From Akkermansiaceae bacterium (GTDB taxonomy: Bacteria; Verrucomicrobiota; Verrucomicrobiia; Verrucomicrobiales; Akkermansiaceae), in NCBI GenBank assembly GCA_029288115.1, contig JARFPV010000057.1:1-7231 (forward strand): DNA of 7,231 nt, written 5' to 3'. Made by a program: the position numbers and the translations under genes. The notes under the pieces were generated by a model. It was not told where the DNA came from and did no database searches. It was given only the letters and a program-made list of their open reading frames with translations. Each line of letters opens with the position of its first letter. Position 1 is the first letter of the stretch. Below are positions 1 to 6,379 of this stretch, piece by piece.

Positions 1-651
1 CATGAGTGATTCGTAAGCAGCCTTGAATTTCTGGTTTTTGACAAATCCTGTTTTGTCCTCTGGGTCAAGTTTGCTGATCTGATCGATAATATGCTGGTAG
101 TGGTTGAGTTGGGTTTCAGGGAGCTCTTTTAACACCTTAACCAATGCTTCGGCCTTGGCGCCACCATCCAGCTTGGACGCAGCCTCGAGTGCATTGTCGC
201 GGTTTGTGCGTTTTGACTGCAGCTCATCCAGATGTTTGAGATATTGCTCAGGGCCGCCGTCCCTGAAACCAGTCTGGCCGTAGGGAAGCCCTTTGGCGTC
301 TACCAGTAAAATCGTGGGGTATCCCTTGATGTTATACTTTTTTTGGAGTTCCTGGTTCTGTTTTTGGGTTTCTTCGCTGAGCTTTGACTTGTCACGTGGG
401 AAATCCAATTCGACGAGGACGAATTTTGCGGATGCCGCTTTCTTGAATTCATCTTTGCTAAGAATATTTGAAGTGAGTGCCTTGCATGGCGGGCACCAGT
501 CAGAGCCAGTGAAATCAAGAAGAAGATCCTTATTCTCTTTGGCTGCCTTTTTCTTGGCTGCTTCAAAATCGGTCATCCATCCTTCTCCGCCAGCAGTGGA
601 GAAGGATGCCGTCATGGCCAGTGCGAGGCTGGCGAGTAGTGTTTGTTTCAT
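1..651 (-). CDS. Secreted thioredoxin-like protein, C-terminus cut by window edge
   Basis: 217 residues are visible from the ATG at 651, and the reading frame is still open at base 1, so the gene is partial. Residues 1-20 form a signal peptide (MKQ, a hydrophobic run, then STA before GGE), so the protein should work outside the cytoplasm. A thioredoxin fold follows: residues about 27-150 include GSDWCPPCK with the redox pair C53/C56, a beta strand KFVLVELDF at 76-84, and the cis-proline loop KGYPT with P112. From about residue 150 a charged helical tail follows. This architecture matches thioredoxin-like proteins common in Verrucomicrobiota and Planctomycetota. The family usually reduces or oxidises disulfides in exported proteins; the partner here is unknown. 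No Shine-Dalgarno sequence precedes the ATG. The gene is divergent from holB across about 157 bp. Confidence 0.9.
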   Translation of the reverse strand, partial: MKQTLLASLALAMTASFSTAGGEGWMTDFEAAKKKAAKENKDLLLDFTGSDWCPPCKALTSNILSKDEFKKAASAKFVLVELDFPRDKSKLSEETQKQNQELQKKYNIKGYPTILLVDAKGLPYGQTGFRDGGPEQYLKHLDELQSKRTNRDNALEAASKLDGGAKAEALVKVLKELPETQLNHYQHIIDQISKLDPEDKTGFVKNQKFKAAYESLM

Positions 652-685
652 AATGGTATGGCTATTAATGAGCCTTCAATTTACG

Positions 686-707
686 TGGACAATAATATTA
701 TTGCCCA
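686..707. repeat. 22-bp inverted repeat between thioredoxin gene and holB
   Basis: The core CAATAATATTATTG (690-703) is a perfect 14-bp palindrome. It extends outward through a single A/C mismatch (689/704) to TGG on the left and CCA on the right, giving a 22-bp dyad with one mismatch. It lies 34 bp upstream of the thioredoxin start. A weak minus-strand -10 (TATTAT, 692-697) with a poor -35 (TTTATG) 17 bp away falls inside it. It could be an operator for the thioredoxin gene, or simply an AT-rich promoter core; the sequence alone does not decide. Confidence 0.45.
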
Positions 708-796
708 TACACAGCATAAACGTAGCCGGTGGGTAGACTTGTGTGAAAAATATCCAAGACTGCAGCTTTTGGATTGAGTTGGTGGTGAGCCAATGC

Positions 797-800
797 AGGA
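797..800 (+). promoter_or_regulatory. Ribosome binding site that sets the holB start
   Basis: AGGA sits 8 nt before the ATG at 809, an ideal distance. Earlier in-frame starts exist (GTG 743, ATG 800), but the ATG at 800 overlaps this site and the extra 22 residues do not look like a delta' N-terminus. Confidence 0.5.
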
Positions 801-808
801 TGTCCCTG

Positions 809-1828
809 ATGGCATTTACTGTGGATAAAGCCTATGATCTGATTGAGTCGGCTCACGAGCGCGGCAGGCTTGCTCACGCGTTTCTACTTACGGGAGAGGC
901 CGGCAGTGGAAAGTCTGCTTTGGCAGCGAAAATCATCTCGCTCGTTAATCCGGTTCAAGCGGATACTGGAGCGAATCTGTTTGGTGAAGTTGAAGAGCCT
1001 GTCGAAAAATCACTCGACGAACTCGAAGGTGAATTGGTGCGCATTGTCAGACCAAGATCGAAATCCCGCAAGATATCCATTGATGACATGCGTGCATTGG
1101 AACAAGCGTTCCACGTTGCGTCAGCTCCGGGTAAATGGAAAGTTGGTGTGATCTTGCATGCCGACCGCATGGGGATCGAGGCCGAGAATGCTTTTCTCAA
1201 AACCTTGGAAGAGCCACCGCCGGATAGCTTGCTATTGCTGTTGAGTGATGCTCCCGAGCTGTTACTGCCCACCATCCTTTCACGATGTGTGCGTCTGCCT
1301 CTGATGACAGCTGCCGGAAAACGTGAAACAGGAATTTGTGGTCAGGAAATGCTCGATGCGCTCACGCGTCATACCCGTAATGGTTTTGGCAACATATCCA
1401 CCGCGCTGACCTTGCGAGCATGCTTCAGTCAAATCCTCGCAATGAAGAAGACTGAAATCAGTAAGGCAAACGACCTCGCATTCAGGGAGGAGAGCAAAAA
1501 ATATAAAAACACAACGGACAGTGATGCATGGCTCAAGGATCGTGAATTTTTTTACACCGCGCACACCGAAGCCGAGTATCTTAATGAACGTAGCAAAGTC
1601 TTGGAGTGTATAATCTCATGGATGGGTGATGTGATCAGGCAGAAGTGTGGAGTCGTCGAGCTGGATCTTCCTGATGCACATGCCAGCACGTCCAATGTGG
1701 CTAAAGCACATGATCTGCCAGAGTTGCTTCAGAGAATTGACGCTCTGGAAGAGCTTCGCGCCAATCTCGAAACCAACGCTCAGGAGCAGCTTGCACTCGA
1801 GGTCGCCTTCCTCAAGGCATTTGGTTAA
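809..1828 (+). CDS. holB: DNA polymerase III subunit delta'
   Basis: 339 residues from the ATG at 809. Delta' is the stator subunit of the clamp loader, which opens the sliding clamp and loads it on primed DNA. The N-terminus has the family pattern RLAHAFLLTGEAGSGKS, with a P-loop at 29-36. The AAA+ signature follows: HADRM at 117-121 in the Walker B region, then AENAFLKTLEEPPP at 125-138, and the SRC motif at 158-160. The last third is helical, as in the collar domain. Two features differ from E. coli delta': the P-loop is intact, and there is no zinc-binding cysteine cluster, because no cysteine occurs between the P-loop and the SRC motif. In its place lies an acidic stretch around 59-76. 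The stop codon overlaps that of the convergent phosphoesterase gene. Length and motifs make the call firm; DnaX (tau/gamma) is excluded by size and the missing C-terminal region. Confidence 0.9.
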   Translation: MAFTVDKAYDLIESAHERGRLAHAFLLTGEAGSGKSALAAKIISLVNPVQADTGANLFGEVEEPVEKSLDELEGELVRIVRPRSKSRKISIDDMRALEQAFHVASAPGKWKVGVILHADRMGIEAENAFLKTLEEPPPDSLLLLLSDAPELLLPTILSRCVRLPLMTAAGKRETGICGQEMLDALTRHTRNGFGNISTALTLRACFSQILAMKKTEISKANDLAFREESKKYKNTTDSDAWLKDREFFYTAHTEAEYLNERSKVLECIISWMGDVIRQKCGVVELDLPDAHASTSNVAKAHDLPELLQRIDALEELRANLETNAQEQLALEVAFLKAFG

Positions 1829-2676
1829 CTCCGTCCTGAGCGCAGTGTAAGGATGGCCACTTCTGGAGCACATGCGAATCGAACGCGATGACCGACGGTT
1901 CCAAGACCGCGGCTAACGAAGATACGTGAATCATCTTTTTGGTATTCGCCATGGATATAGTTTTCTCCGTAACGAACTTTTACCGGTGCGTATCCGACCA
2001 GCGGCACTCGACACTGTCCGCCATGAGTGTGTCCGGAAAGTTGTAAATCCACCCGATGGTTTTGGCGTAAGGAGTCAAATACATCAGGCTCGTGCACTAG
2101 AGCAATGACGGGTTCTCCACTGTGGCCACGGTAGCACGCTGGGCTATCGACGGTGCCTGACCAGATGGAATCGGTTCCTGTGATATAGACATTTTCCCCA
2201 TTGATTTTGATCGATGTGCCTTGGTTGACGAGAAACTCTAATCCTGTCTCTCGAAATCCTTTTTTGAAATAGGACACGCTACCATACCAGCCATCGTGAT
2301 TCCCCATGACACCGTAAATACCATGTTTGGCGCGGAGTTTTCCTAATAATTCCATCAGAGGTGCAAACACCCCGGTCGTATGGGTGATGTAGTCACCAGT
2401 TAAGGCGATGATGTCCGCGTTTGCTGCGTTGGTGATTTTGACTGCTTCTGAAATCAACTCTTCTTGTGAATCTGGTTGATAATGGAAGTCCGTGAGCTGT
2501 GCAATGATCAGGCCGTCGAGCGACTTTGGTAGATGTGGCAGTAAGATGTCCTGACGTGTTACAGACAGGCGGTCAGGTTCTATCCAATACGCATATCCGT
2601 ATGAGGAAAGGGCTCCGATTAGTCCCGTCCGGATGAAATTTCTGCGGCTAAATAGTCTGTGTGTTTGGGTGTTCAT
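1825..2676 (-). CDS. Tat-exported calcineurin-like metallophosphoesterase (YkuE/YaeI type)
   Basis: 283 residues from the ATG at 2676. The N-terminus carries a twin-arginine signal, SRRNFIR at 10-16, followed by a moderately hydrophobic stretch to about residue 31, so the folded enzyme should be exported by Tat. The dinuclear metal site is complete: TDFH (D63, H65), TGD (D95), GNHD (N126, H127), LVHEPD (H195) and SGHTHGGQ (H217, H219). This set and the length match the YkuE/YaeI group of phosphodiesterases; Bacillus YkuE is also a Tat substrate. The substrate is not known. A distant relative in the PVC group, chlamydial LpxG, cleaves UDP-diacylglucosamine in lipid A synthesis, so a lipid or envelope substrate is possible. 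The frame stays open upstream to 2874, but that extension overlaps the deaminase and would bury the signal peptide, so I chose 2676. No clear Shine-Dalgarno sequence is present. Confidence 0.88.
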   Translation of the reverse strand: MNTQTHRLFSRRNFIRTGLIGALSSYGYAYWIEPDRLSVTRQDILLPHLPKSLDGLIIAQLTDFHYQPDSQEELISEAVKITNAANADIIALTGDYITHTTGVFAPLMELLGKLRAKHGIYGVMGNHDGWYGSVSYFKKGFRETGLEFLVNQGTSIKINGENVYITGTDSIWSGTVDSPACYRGHSGEPVIALVHEPDVFDSLRQNHRVDLQLSGHTHGGQCRVPLVGYAPVKVRYGENYIHGEYQKDDSRIFVSRGLGTVGHRVRFACAPEVAILTLRSGRS

Positions 2677-2814
2677 ATCAATTTCTACAAGCTTCGTGCC
2701 GTGAGGAATCAAACTTGTTCCAGATGAAGCCTTGATGAACGATAGATGAAAAATTCGGAACTCTGGGGCCAATGTCTCCCTGTAACGCTCTTCTCTCTCG
2801 ACATTACAACGCCC

Positions 2815-2818
2815 GGAG
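2815..2818 (+). promoter_or_regulatory. Ribosome binding site favouring a TTG start for the deaminase
   Basis: GGAG lies 9 nt before TTG 2828 and 15 nt before ATG 2834. The spacing favours the TTG, giving MSMNE instead of MNE at the N-terminus. Confidence 0.4.
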
Positions 2819-2827
2819 TGTTCGATT

Positions 2828-3286
2828 TTGTCTATGAACGAAACGGACCCTAACCCGAGTGGGCGTATCACCATTCCTCAGTATGCGATGGCACTGGCAC
2901 ACGTCGCGAGTTTGAGATCAGAAGATCCGTTTCGCAAGGTGGGTGCCGCAGCACTTGATTTTGACAATCGAGTGATCGGCACCGCTTACAATGGCCTTGC
3001 GCCGGGATTTGATGCCCCTGACGGCTTTTGGGACGACCGCGACCAGCGCCAGAAATTTATGCTGCATGCCGAAGTAAATCTTTGCAGTCTTTTCAAACGT
3101 GGGGAGGTAAAACTGATCGCCTCCACGACAATGCCATGCACCTCATGCATGCAGACCTTGTGTGCCTACGGCATTCAGGAGATTTACTATCGAGACGTCT
3201 ACAACGAATCGTCCGCTCCTGAAATTGCGGAGACCTATGGTATCCATTTCGAGCAGGTCACGGACTACCCACTCTCGCTCACCTAG
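2828..3286 (+). CDS. dCMP/cytidine deaminase family protein
   Basis: 152 residues from TTG 2828, or 150 from ATG 2834; the start choice rests on the GGAG at 2815. The protein is a zinc-dependent nucleotide deaminase. The metal ligands are H80 in the HAE motif (catalytic E82) and C104/C107 in MPCTSC. The HAExN form of the motif, the SEDPFRKVGA segment at 31-40 and the AYNGL loop at 53-57 point to the deoxycytidylate deaminase group, which converts dCMP to dUMP for thymidylate synthesis. TadA and riboflavin deaminases fit less well. The activity on dCMP itself is inferred; other pyrimidine substrates are possible. The extra cysteine/histidine segment that binds a second zinc in some phage enzymes is absent. 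The gene stands alone: it is divergent from the phosphoesterase and ends 18 bp from the convergent TPR gene, with no clear terminator between. Confidence 0.85.
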   Translation: MSMNETDPNPSGRITIPQYAMALAHVASLRSEDPFRKVGAAALDFDNRVIGTAYNGLAPGFDAPDGFWDDRDQRQKFMLHAEVNLCSLFKRGEVKLIASTTMPCTSCMQTLCAYGIQEIYYRDVYNESSAPEIAETYGIHFEQVTDYPLSLT

Positions 3287-3304
3287 GTTAGGTCGTCTTT
3301 GGCC

Positions 3305-4096
3305 TTATCCTTCATCGCCATCGCCAACGTCACCTCCGTAGAAGCTACGGATGTAGCCAAACTCTATCAAGGTGTCCTGCCAGGGGGCGAGTATGGCGTC
3401 GTTGCGCCACACAAAACGTACGTTGCGCAGCATTTTTTCAGCTTCAAGCTTGTCATCTTGATGATACAGGATCGCGGCGCGTGAATAGTAGTAAAATGGG
3501 GAATCGTCCCACTCATCGTGTTTATCGGCAAGCACCTTGGCCTCCTTGGCTCTGTCGGTTTTGAGTTTGCAGAGCAGTAGCTTGAATTGGCACAAACGTA
3601 TCATCGCCCTGTTCTTCTCATTGAGTAATGGGATGAGTTTTTCAAACCGGTCGTGAGCGGAAGCCCACTGCTTGGTGACAAAATCCACTTCAGCCAGATT
3701 GAATTGCACATTGGTGTTCTCGGGGGCGACTTCGAGGATCTGGTTGAAAATGGCGTTGGCTTTATCAAAGGCACGGATTTCAACGTAGCATGCGCCCTTG
3801 ATGTTGAGTGCCGCTGGATGATCCTTAAAAATAGCATCGAGCTCGTCAATTCCCTCAAGCGCATCAAAAATTCTCTTCTGATTGAACATGTTCTGCACCT
3901 TGAGCAGCTTGCTTCCGAATTCCTTGCGTTTCTCAAGGGGGAGATTCATGAACTCGCGCCATACTTTGACCATGGGGGTGTCTTTTTTGGGCTCGGCAAC
4001 TTTTTCGGGTTCGGCAGCGTCCTGGGCAACAACACAGGTAAGCATACCTAATGAAATAACCAAAATGGTGGAGATTGAGGACAGGGAGAGTTTCAT
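3305..4096 (-). CDS. Secreted tetratricopeptide-repeat protein of unknown function
   Basis: 263 residues from the ATG at 4096. Residues 1-24 form a signal peptide (KLSL, a hydrophobic core, then VVA before QDA). C21 is not in a good lipobox, so a soluble periplasmic protein is more likely than a lipoprotein. A short Glu/Lys/Pro-rich linker (26-42) follows. Next come helix pairs of TPR type, clearest at 94-126 (PAALNIKGACYVEIRAFDKA onward) and 128-158, with weaker ones around 65-92 and 198-226. The C-terminus ends in a Gly/Asp-rich tail, GGDVGDGDEG. TPR proteins usually act as binding scaffolds; no partner is evident here. The frame is open to 4252, but the extension has no signal peptide and runs into nadD, so the inner ATG is preferred. 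There is no Shine-Dalgarno sequence. It is the last gene of the minus-strand cluster, 100 bp after nadD. Confidence 0.82.
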   Translation of the reverse strand: MKLSLSSISTILVISLGMLTCVVAQDAAEPEKVAEPKKDTPMVKVWREFMNLPLEKRKEFGSKLLKVQNMFNQKRIFDALEGIDELDAIFKDHPAALNIKGACYVEIRAFDKANAIFNQILEVAPENTNVQFNLAEVDFVTKQWASAHDRFEKLIPLLNEKNRAMIRLCQFKLLLCKLKTDRAKEAKVLADKHDEWDDSPFYYYSRAAILYHQDDKLEAEKMLRNVRFVWRNDAILAPWQDTLIEFGYIRSFYGGDVGDGDEG

Positions 4097-4171
4097 ATTG
4101 AATAGATAGTAGAAGGGATGATTTGAATGCTCATGCGTTGTGGACTTGCGAAAATCCGTGCATCGGACGGA

Positions 4172-4200
4172 ATTTAAGCGTTTTTTTTGAAAGAGGTCAA
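4172..4200 (-). promoter_or_regulatory. Candidate promoter for the TPR gene, overlapping the nadD stop
   Basis: On the minus strand TTGACC (4195-4200, 5 of 6 to consensus) is followed by a 17-bp spacer and TTAAAT (4172-4177, 4 of 6). The spacer contains an A8 tract. Transcription would start near 4165 with a leader of about 70 nt. The -35 box lies over the last codons of nadD. Confidence 0.4.
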
Positions 4201-4832
4201 TCATCCGCTTGACCCAATTCGTCAGGTCCTTGGTAGAGAGAGTGTTGCTCAATATAATTCAGGACATCGGGGTGAAGCCATTCATCGTGTCGACCTTGAT
4301 AGAGTCCCTCACGAATGGCTGTTGCGGAGGCTGGGTGCGATCCTGAGATGGCATGCATTCGATACCCCGGTCTGGCATCCGGCTCTGCGCCTCTGGCAAA
4401 AACAATAAATTCCACCAGCTCAGCCAGGTGATCTGGTCGGTTCCACCTCGGCAGTGCGCGCCACTGGTCAGTGCCCATTAACCAAAACATGCGGGCTCTG
4501 GGGTGTTTTTTCTGCATCGCCTCCACGGTTCGCCATGAATAGCATGGCTGAGGGGCTTTGAGATCAAAATCGTCCACTTTTGCCCAGTCCAAGTCTGCGG
4601 TTGCCAAATGAGACATACAGAGACGATGAGTGCCGTCTGCGTTTTCTTTGCCAGCTTTATGTGGCGACTGATGGCATGGCAAAAAGATTACCTGATCGAG
4701 TTCCAGACTCTCGACAGCAGCAGCTGCGATATGTGTATGGCCAAGATGAATTGGATCGAATGTGCCGCCGAACAAACAGATTCGGAGAGGGCTTTTCTGA
4801 GTGCTTGTCTCTGATGGCGGGATAGGGATCAT
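4197..4832 (-). CDS. nadD: Nicotinate-nucleotide adenylyltransferase
   Basis: 211 residues from the ATG at 4832. NadD joins nicotinate mononucleotide and ATP to give nicotinic acid adenine dinucleotide, the next-to-last step of NAD synthesis, in the cytoplasm. The nucleotidyltransferase motif GGTFDPIHLGH is at 22-32, with the HxGH-type histidines that contact ATP. SPHK (56-59), MGTDQW (119-124) and the second signature SATAIR (169-174, the ISSTxIR equivalent) complete the active site, followed by LHPDVLNYI near the C-terminus. About 16 residues precede the first strand, a little more than usual. The start is still supported by GGAG 10 nt upstream (4843-4846) and by the ATGA overlap with the preceding small gene, which suggests coupled translation. 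CoaD, which shares the first motif, is shorter and lacks the later ones. Confidence 0.95.
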   Translation of the reverse strand: MIPIPPSETSTQKSPLRICLFGGTFDPIHLGHTHIAAAAVESLELDQVIFLPCHQSPHKAGKENADGTHRLCMSHLATADLDWAKVDDFDLKAPQPCYSWRTVEAMQKKHPRARMFWLMGTDQWRALPRWNRPDHLAELVEFIVFARGAEPDARPGYRMHAISGSHPASATAIREGLYQGRHDEWLHPDVLNYIEQHSLYQGPDELGQADD

Positions 4833-4963
4833 GGATTTACGTCTCCGGCATCCGGTCCTGCTTTCACCTCGGTATTAGAACTGGTATAAATAAGCACTCC
4901 GGCCGTACCGATAAAAACAATCAGAATGAGAAGGGCTATGAGTATACTGAAACAGGACTTCAT
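4829..4963 (-). CDS. Small one-pass membrane protein, 44 residues, coupled to nadD
   Basis: The ATG at 4963 opens a 44-codon frame ending in TGA at 4829-4831. The protein begins MKSC, then has a strongly hydrophobic segment at about 5-27 and a short polar tail at 28-44 (SSNTEVKAGPDAG...). It looks like a single membrane anchor with a small exposed tail. Its stop overlaps the nadD start as ATGA, and the nadD ribosome binding site lies inside its last codons; both argue that the frame is translated. It begins 60 bp after the rsmB stop on the same strand. No Shine-Dalgarno sequence is seen in front of it. I do not recognise the family and give no function. It could instead be a leader whose main role is to couple nadD translation to rsmB. 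Confidence 0.6.
   Translation of the reverse strand: MKSCFSILIALLILIVFIGTAGVLIYTSSNTEVKAGPDAGDVNP
4843..4846 (-). promoter_or_regulatory. nadD ribosome binding site inside the small gene
   Basis: GGAG on the minus strand, 10 nt before the nadD ATG, lies within the final codons (Ala-Gly-Asp) of the 44-residue gene. It supports the nadD start at 4832. Confidence 0.5.
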
Positions 4964-5023
4964 CTTGGAAAAAAGACTAGTATGCAGGATCGCGGGCGTC
5001 CAGACCTATCATCATGGAGTGAT

Positions 5024-6277
5024 TTACTTTGATCGCTCAATGCGCGCTGCGTAGGCGCCATCGGTTTTATCTCTGAATGGCAATGCCTGATGGCTTTGAA
5101 CTAGCTGCCACTCTGGATGCTTACTGAGGAAATTTTCGATGAAAGTTTCATTTTCCTCGGACTCAATGGAGCAGGTTGAGTAAACAATGCGACCTCCTTC
5201 ACCCAGGCAGGGGAGGGCGTTCTCAAGGATGGCATTCTGAATACTGCTCAGCTCGGTGATGTGCTCCGCGCGAAGTCTCCAGCGTGCATCCACTCGACGC
5301 CGTAATACACCGGTATTCGAGCAAGGCACATCTAAAAGAATGGCATCGAATTTTCCGTGCCACTCGACAGGAGCTGGTTTGGTCCAGTCGTGTGCCATTA
5401 CGCTGGCAATCTTGATGCCCAGATTGTTTAGGTTTTCATTGAGGCGCGGTAGGCGTTTACCGTTGCTGTCTGTGCAAAGGATCTCTCCGCGGTTCTGCAT
5501 GGCTGCTCCCATCAAGGCTGTTTTTCCACCCGGTGCGGCACAAGCATCTAGAACACATTCGCCAGGCTTGGGGGCTAATAGATTCACACAGTGACAAGTG
5601 GCAGGGTCCTGGATGTATACATATCCATTTTTCATCCACTCGCCGGGTGGGGTGCCATCGATTTTCACAAATCCGTCGAGGCCTTCTACGGGAGTTGTCT
5701 TTTCATGTTCCATGACAATCTCGGATGCTTGGGGCACAAGCGGATTAATCCGTCCAATCGTGCTCGCTGGTTGGTTGTTCCATGCTAACAGATCGAGTGC
5801 GTCTTTCTTGCCAAAGCGTCTGCGCCAGCGGTTCCATAACCAGTCGGGGTGCGAATAACGAACAGGAGGTGACATTTCATCCACATCAGACAGAAGTTTC
5901 GATCTACGGGCGATTGCTTGCCGCATGACCGCATTGATTAGTCCTCTGACAGACGACTTGGCACAATTGACGGTTTCATTTACGGCCGCGTGGTCGGCAA
6001 TGCCTAAGAATAGAAGTTGGCTAAGTCCGACTCGTAGGATGTCGCGCGTCTCATGGTCAAGTTTGCCTTTGCGTAGTTTTCCAATCCAGACATCGAGAAC
6101 CCGTCGGTTGCGTAGGACGGAGTAGACGATTGATTGCAAGAGCGCGCGATCCTGGCGCGTCACACCATTCCGTGTTGCGTGGCGCTCGATCAGTGAGTCC
6201 ATATAGGTGTGTCCTTTCGACCAGGCTCGAAGGGCTGAAACAGCCGCTCGGCGGATATTGGGCGTTTGCTGAGGCAT
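5024..6277 (-). CDS. rsmB: 16S rRNA (cytosine-967-C5) methyltransferase
   Basis: 417 residues, close to the usual RsmB length. The enzyme transfers a methyl group from S-adenosylmethionine to C967 of 16S rRNA. Residues 5-135 form the NusB-like RNA-binding domain, including the VNETVNCAK helix start at 99-107. The catalytic half has the SAM loop DACAAPGGKT at 244-253, DVPCSNTG at 316-323 with C319, and the nucleophile motif STCSIESEEN at 367-376 with C369. Both cysteines of the two-cysteine m5C mechanism are present. The motif is DVPCSNTG where many homologues have DAPCSGTG, a mild variant. The C-terminal DGAYAARIERSK matches the usual DGFFxARL ending. The start lacks a Shine-Dalgarno sequence but sits about 13 nt after a predicted transcription start. 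It is the first gene of the minus-strand cluster with the small membrane gene and nadD. RsmF-like enzymes lack the NusB domain, so RsmB is preferred. Confidence 0.94.
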   Translation of the reverse strand: MPQQTPNIRRAAVSALRAWSKGHTYMDSLIERHATRNGVTRQDRALLQSIVYSVLRNRRVLDVWIGKLRKGKLDHETRDILRVGLSQLLFLGIADHAAVNETVNCAKSSVRGLINAVMRQAIARRSKLLSDVDEMSPPVRYSHPDWLWNRWRRRFGKKDALDLLAWNNQPASTIGRINPLVPQASEIVMEHEKTTPVEGLDGFVKIDGTPPGEWMKNGYVYIQDPATCHCVNLLAPKPGECVLDACAAPGGKTALMGAAMQNRGEILCTDSNGKRLPRLNENLNNLGIKIASVMAHDWTKPAPVEWHGKFDAILLDVPCSNTGVLRRRVDARWRLRAEHITELSSIQNAILENALPCLGEGGRIVYSTCSIESEENETFIENFLSKHPEWQLVQSHQALPFRDKTDGAYAARIERSK

Positions 6278-6296
6278 GGGGTGAAACTAATGGGAA

Positions 6297-6325
6297 ATTA
6301 TCAAATTCTAAGCATTAAATGCCAA
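6297..6325 (-). promoter_or_regulatory. Promoter for rsmB and the downstream cluster
   Basis: On the minus strand TTGGCA (6320-6325, 5 of 6 to TTGACA) and GATAAT (6297-6302, 5 of 6 to TATAAT) are separated by exactly 17 bp. This is the best sigma-70-type promoter in the window. Transcription would start near 6290, leaving a leader of only about 13 nt before the rsmB ATG and no room for a typical ribosome binding site. Confidence 0.6.
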
Positions 6326-6344
6326 TTTCTCATACTGCCTAGGC

Positions 6345-6373
6345 TTGCGAGATGATGAAACCCAGCCTAATAC
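6345..6373 (+). promoter_or_regulatory. Weak candidate promoter for ctaA
   Basis: TTGCGA (6345-6350) and TAATAC (6368-6373) are 17 bp apart, matching consensus 4 of 6 and 3 of 6. If real, transcription would begin at or next to the GTG start at 6380, giving a leaderless message. The match is weak. Confidence 0.22.
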
Positions 6374-6379
6374 TCCAGC

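Noticed and set aside
293..736. 147-codon plus-strand frame opposite the thioredoxin gene
   Set aside because: It is antisense to a gene with clear motifs, and its protein is serine-rich with no recognisable domain, as expected of a shadow frame.
743..808. N-terminal extension of holB from GTG 743 or ATG 800
   Set aside because: The extra residues do not resemble delta' proteins, and AGGA is well placed for ATG 809.
3287..3304. Possible stem-loop between the deaminase and TPR stops
   Set aside because: The stem is about five pairs with a G-U and no U-run follows, so it does not qualify as a terminator.
3415..3424. AACGTACGTT palindrome
   Set aside because: It lies inside the TPR coding region, is only 10 bp long, and is expected by chance at this scale.
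4150..4170. Weak hairpin (CCGT/ACGG) followed by ATTTT after nadD
   Set aside because: A four-pair stem is too short for an intrinsic terminator.
4097..4252. N-terminal extension of the TPR gene to 4252
   Set aside because: It would put 52 residues before a good signal peptide and overlap the end of nadD.
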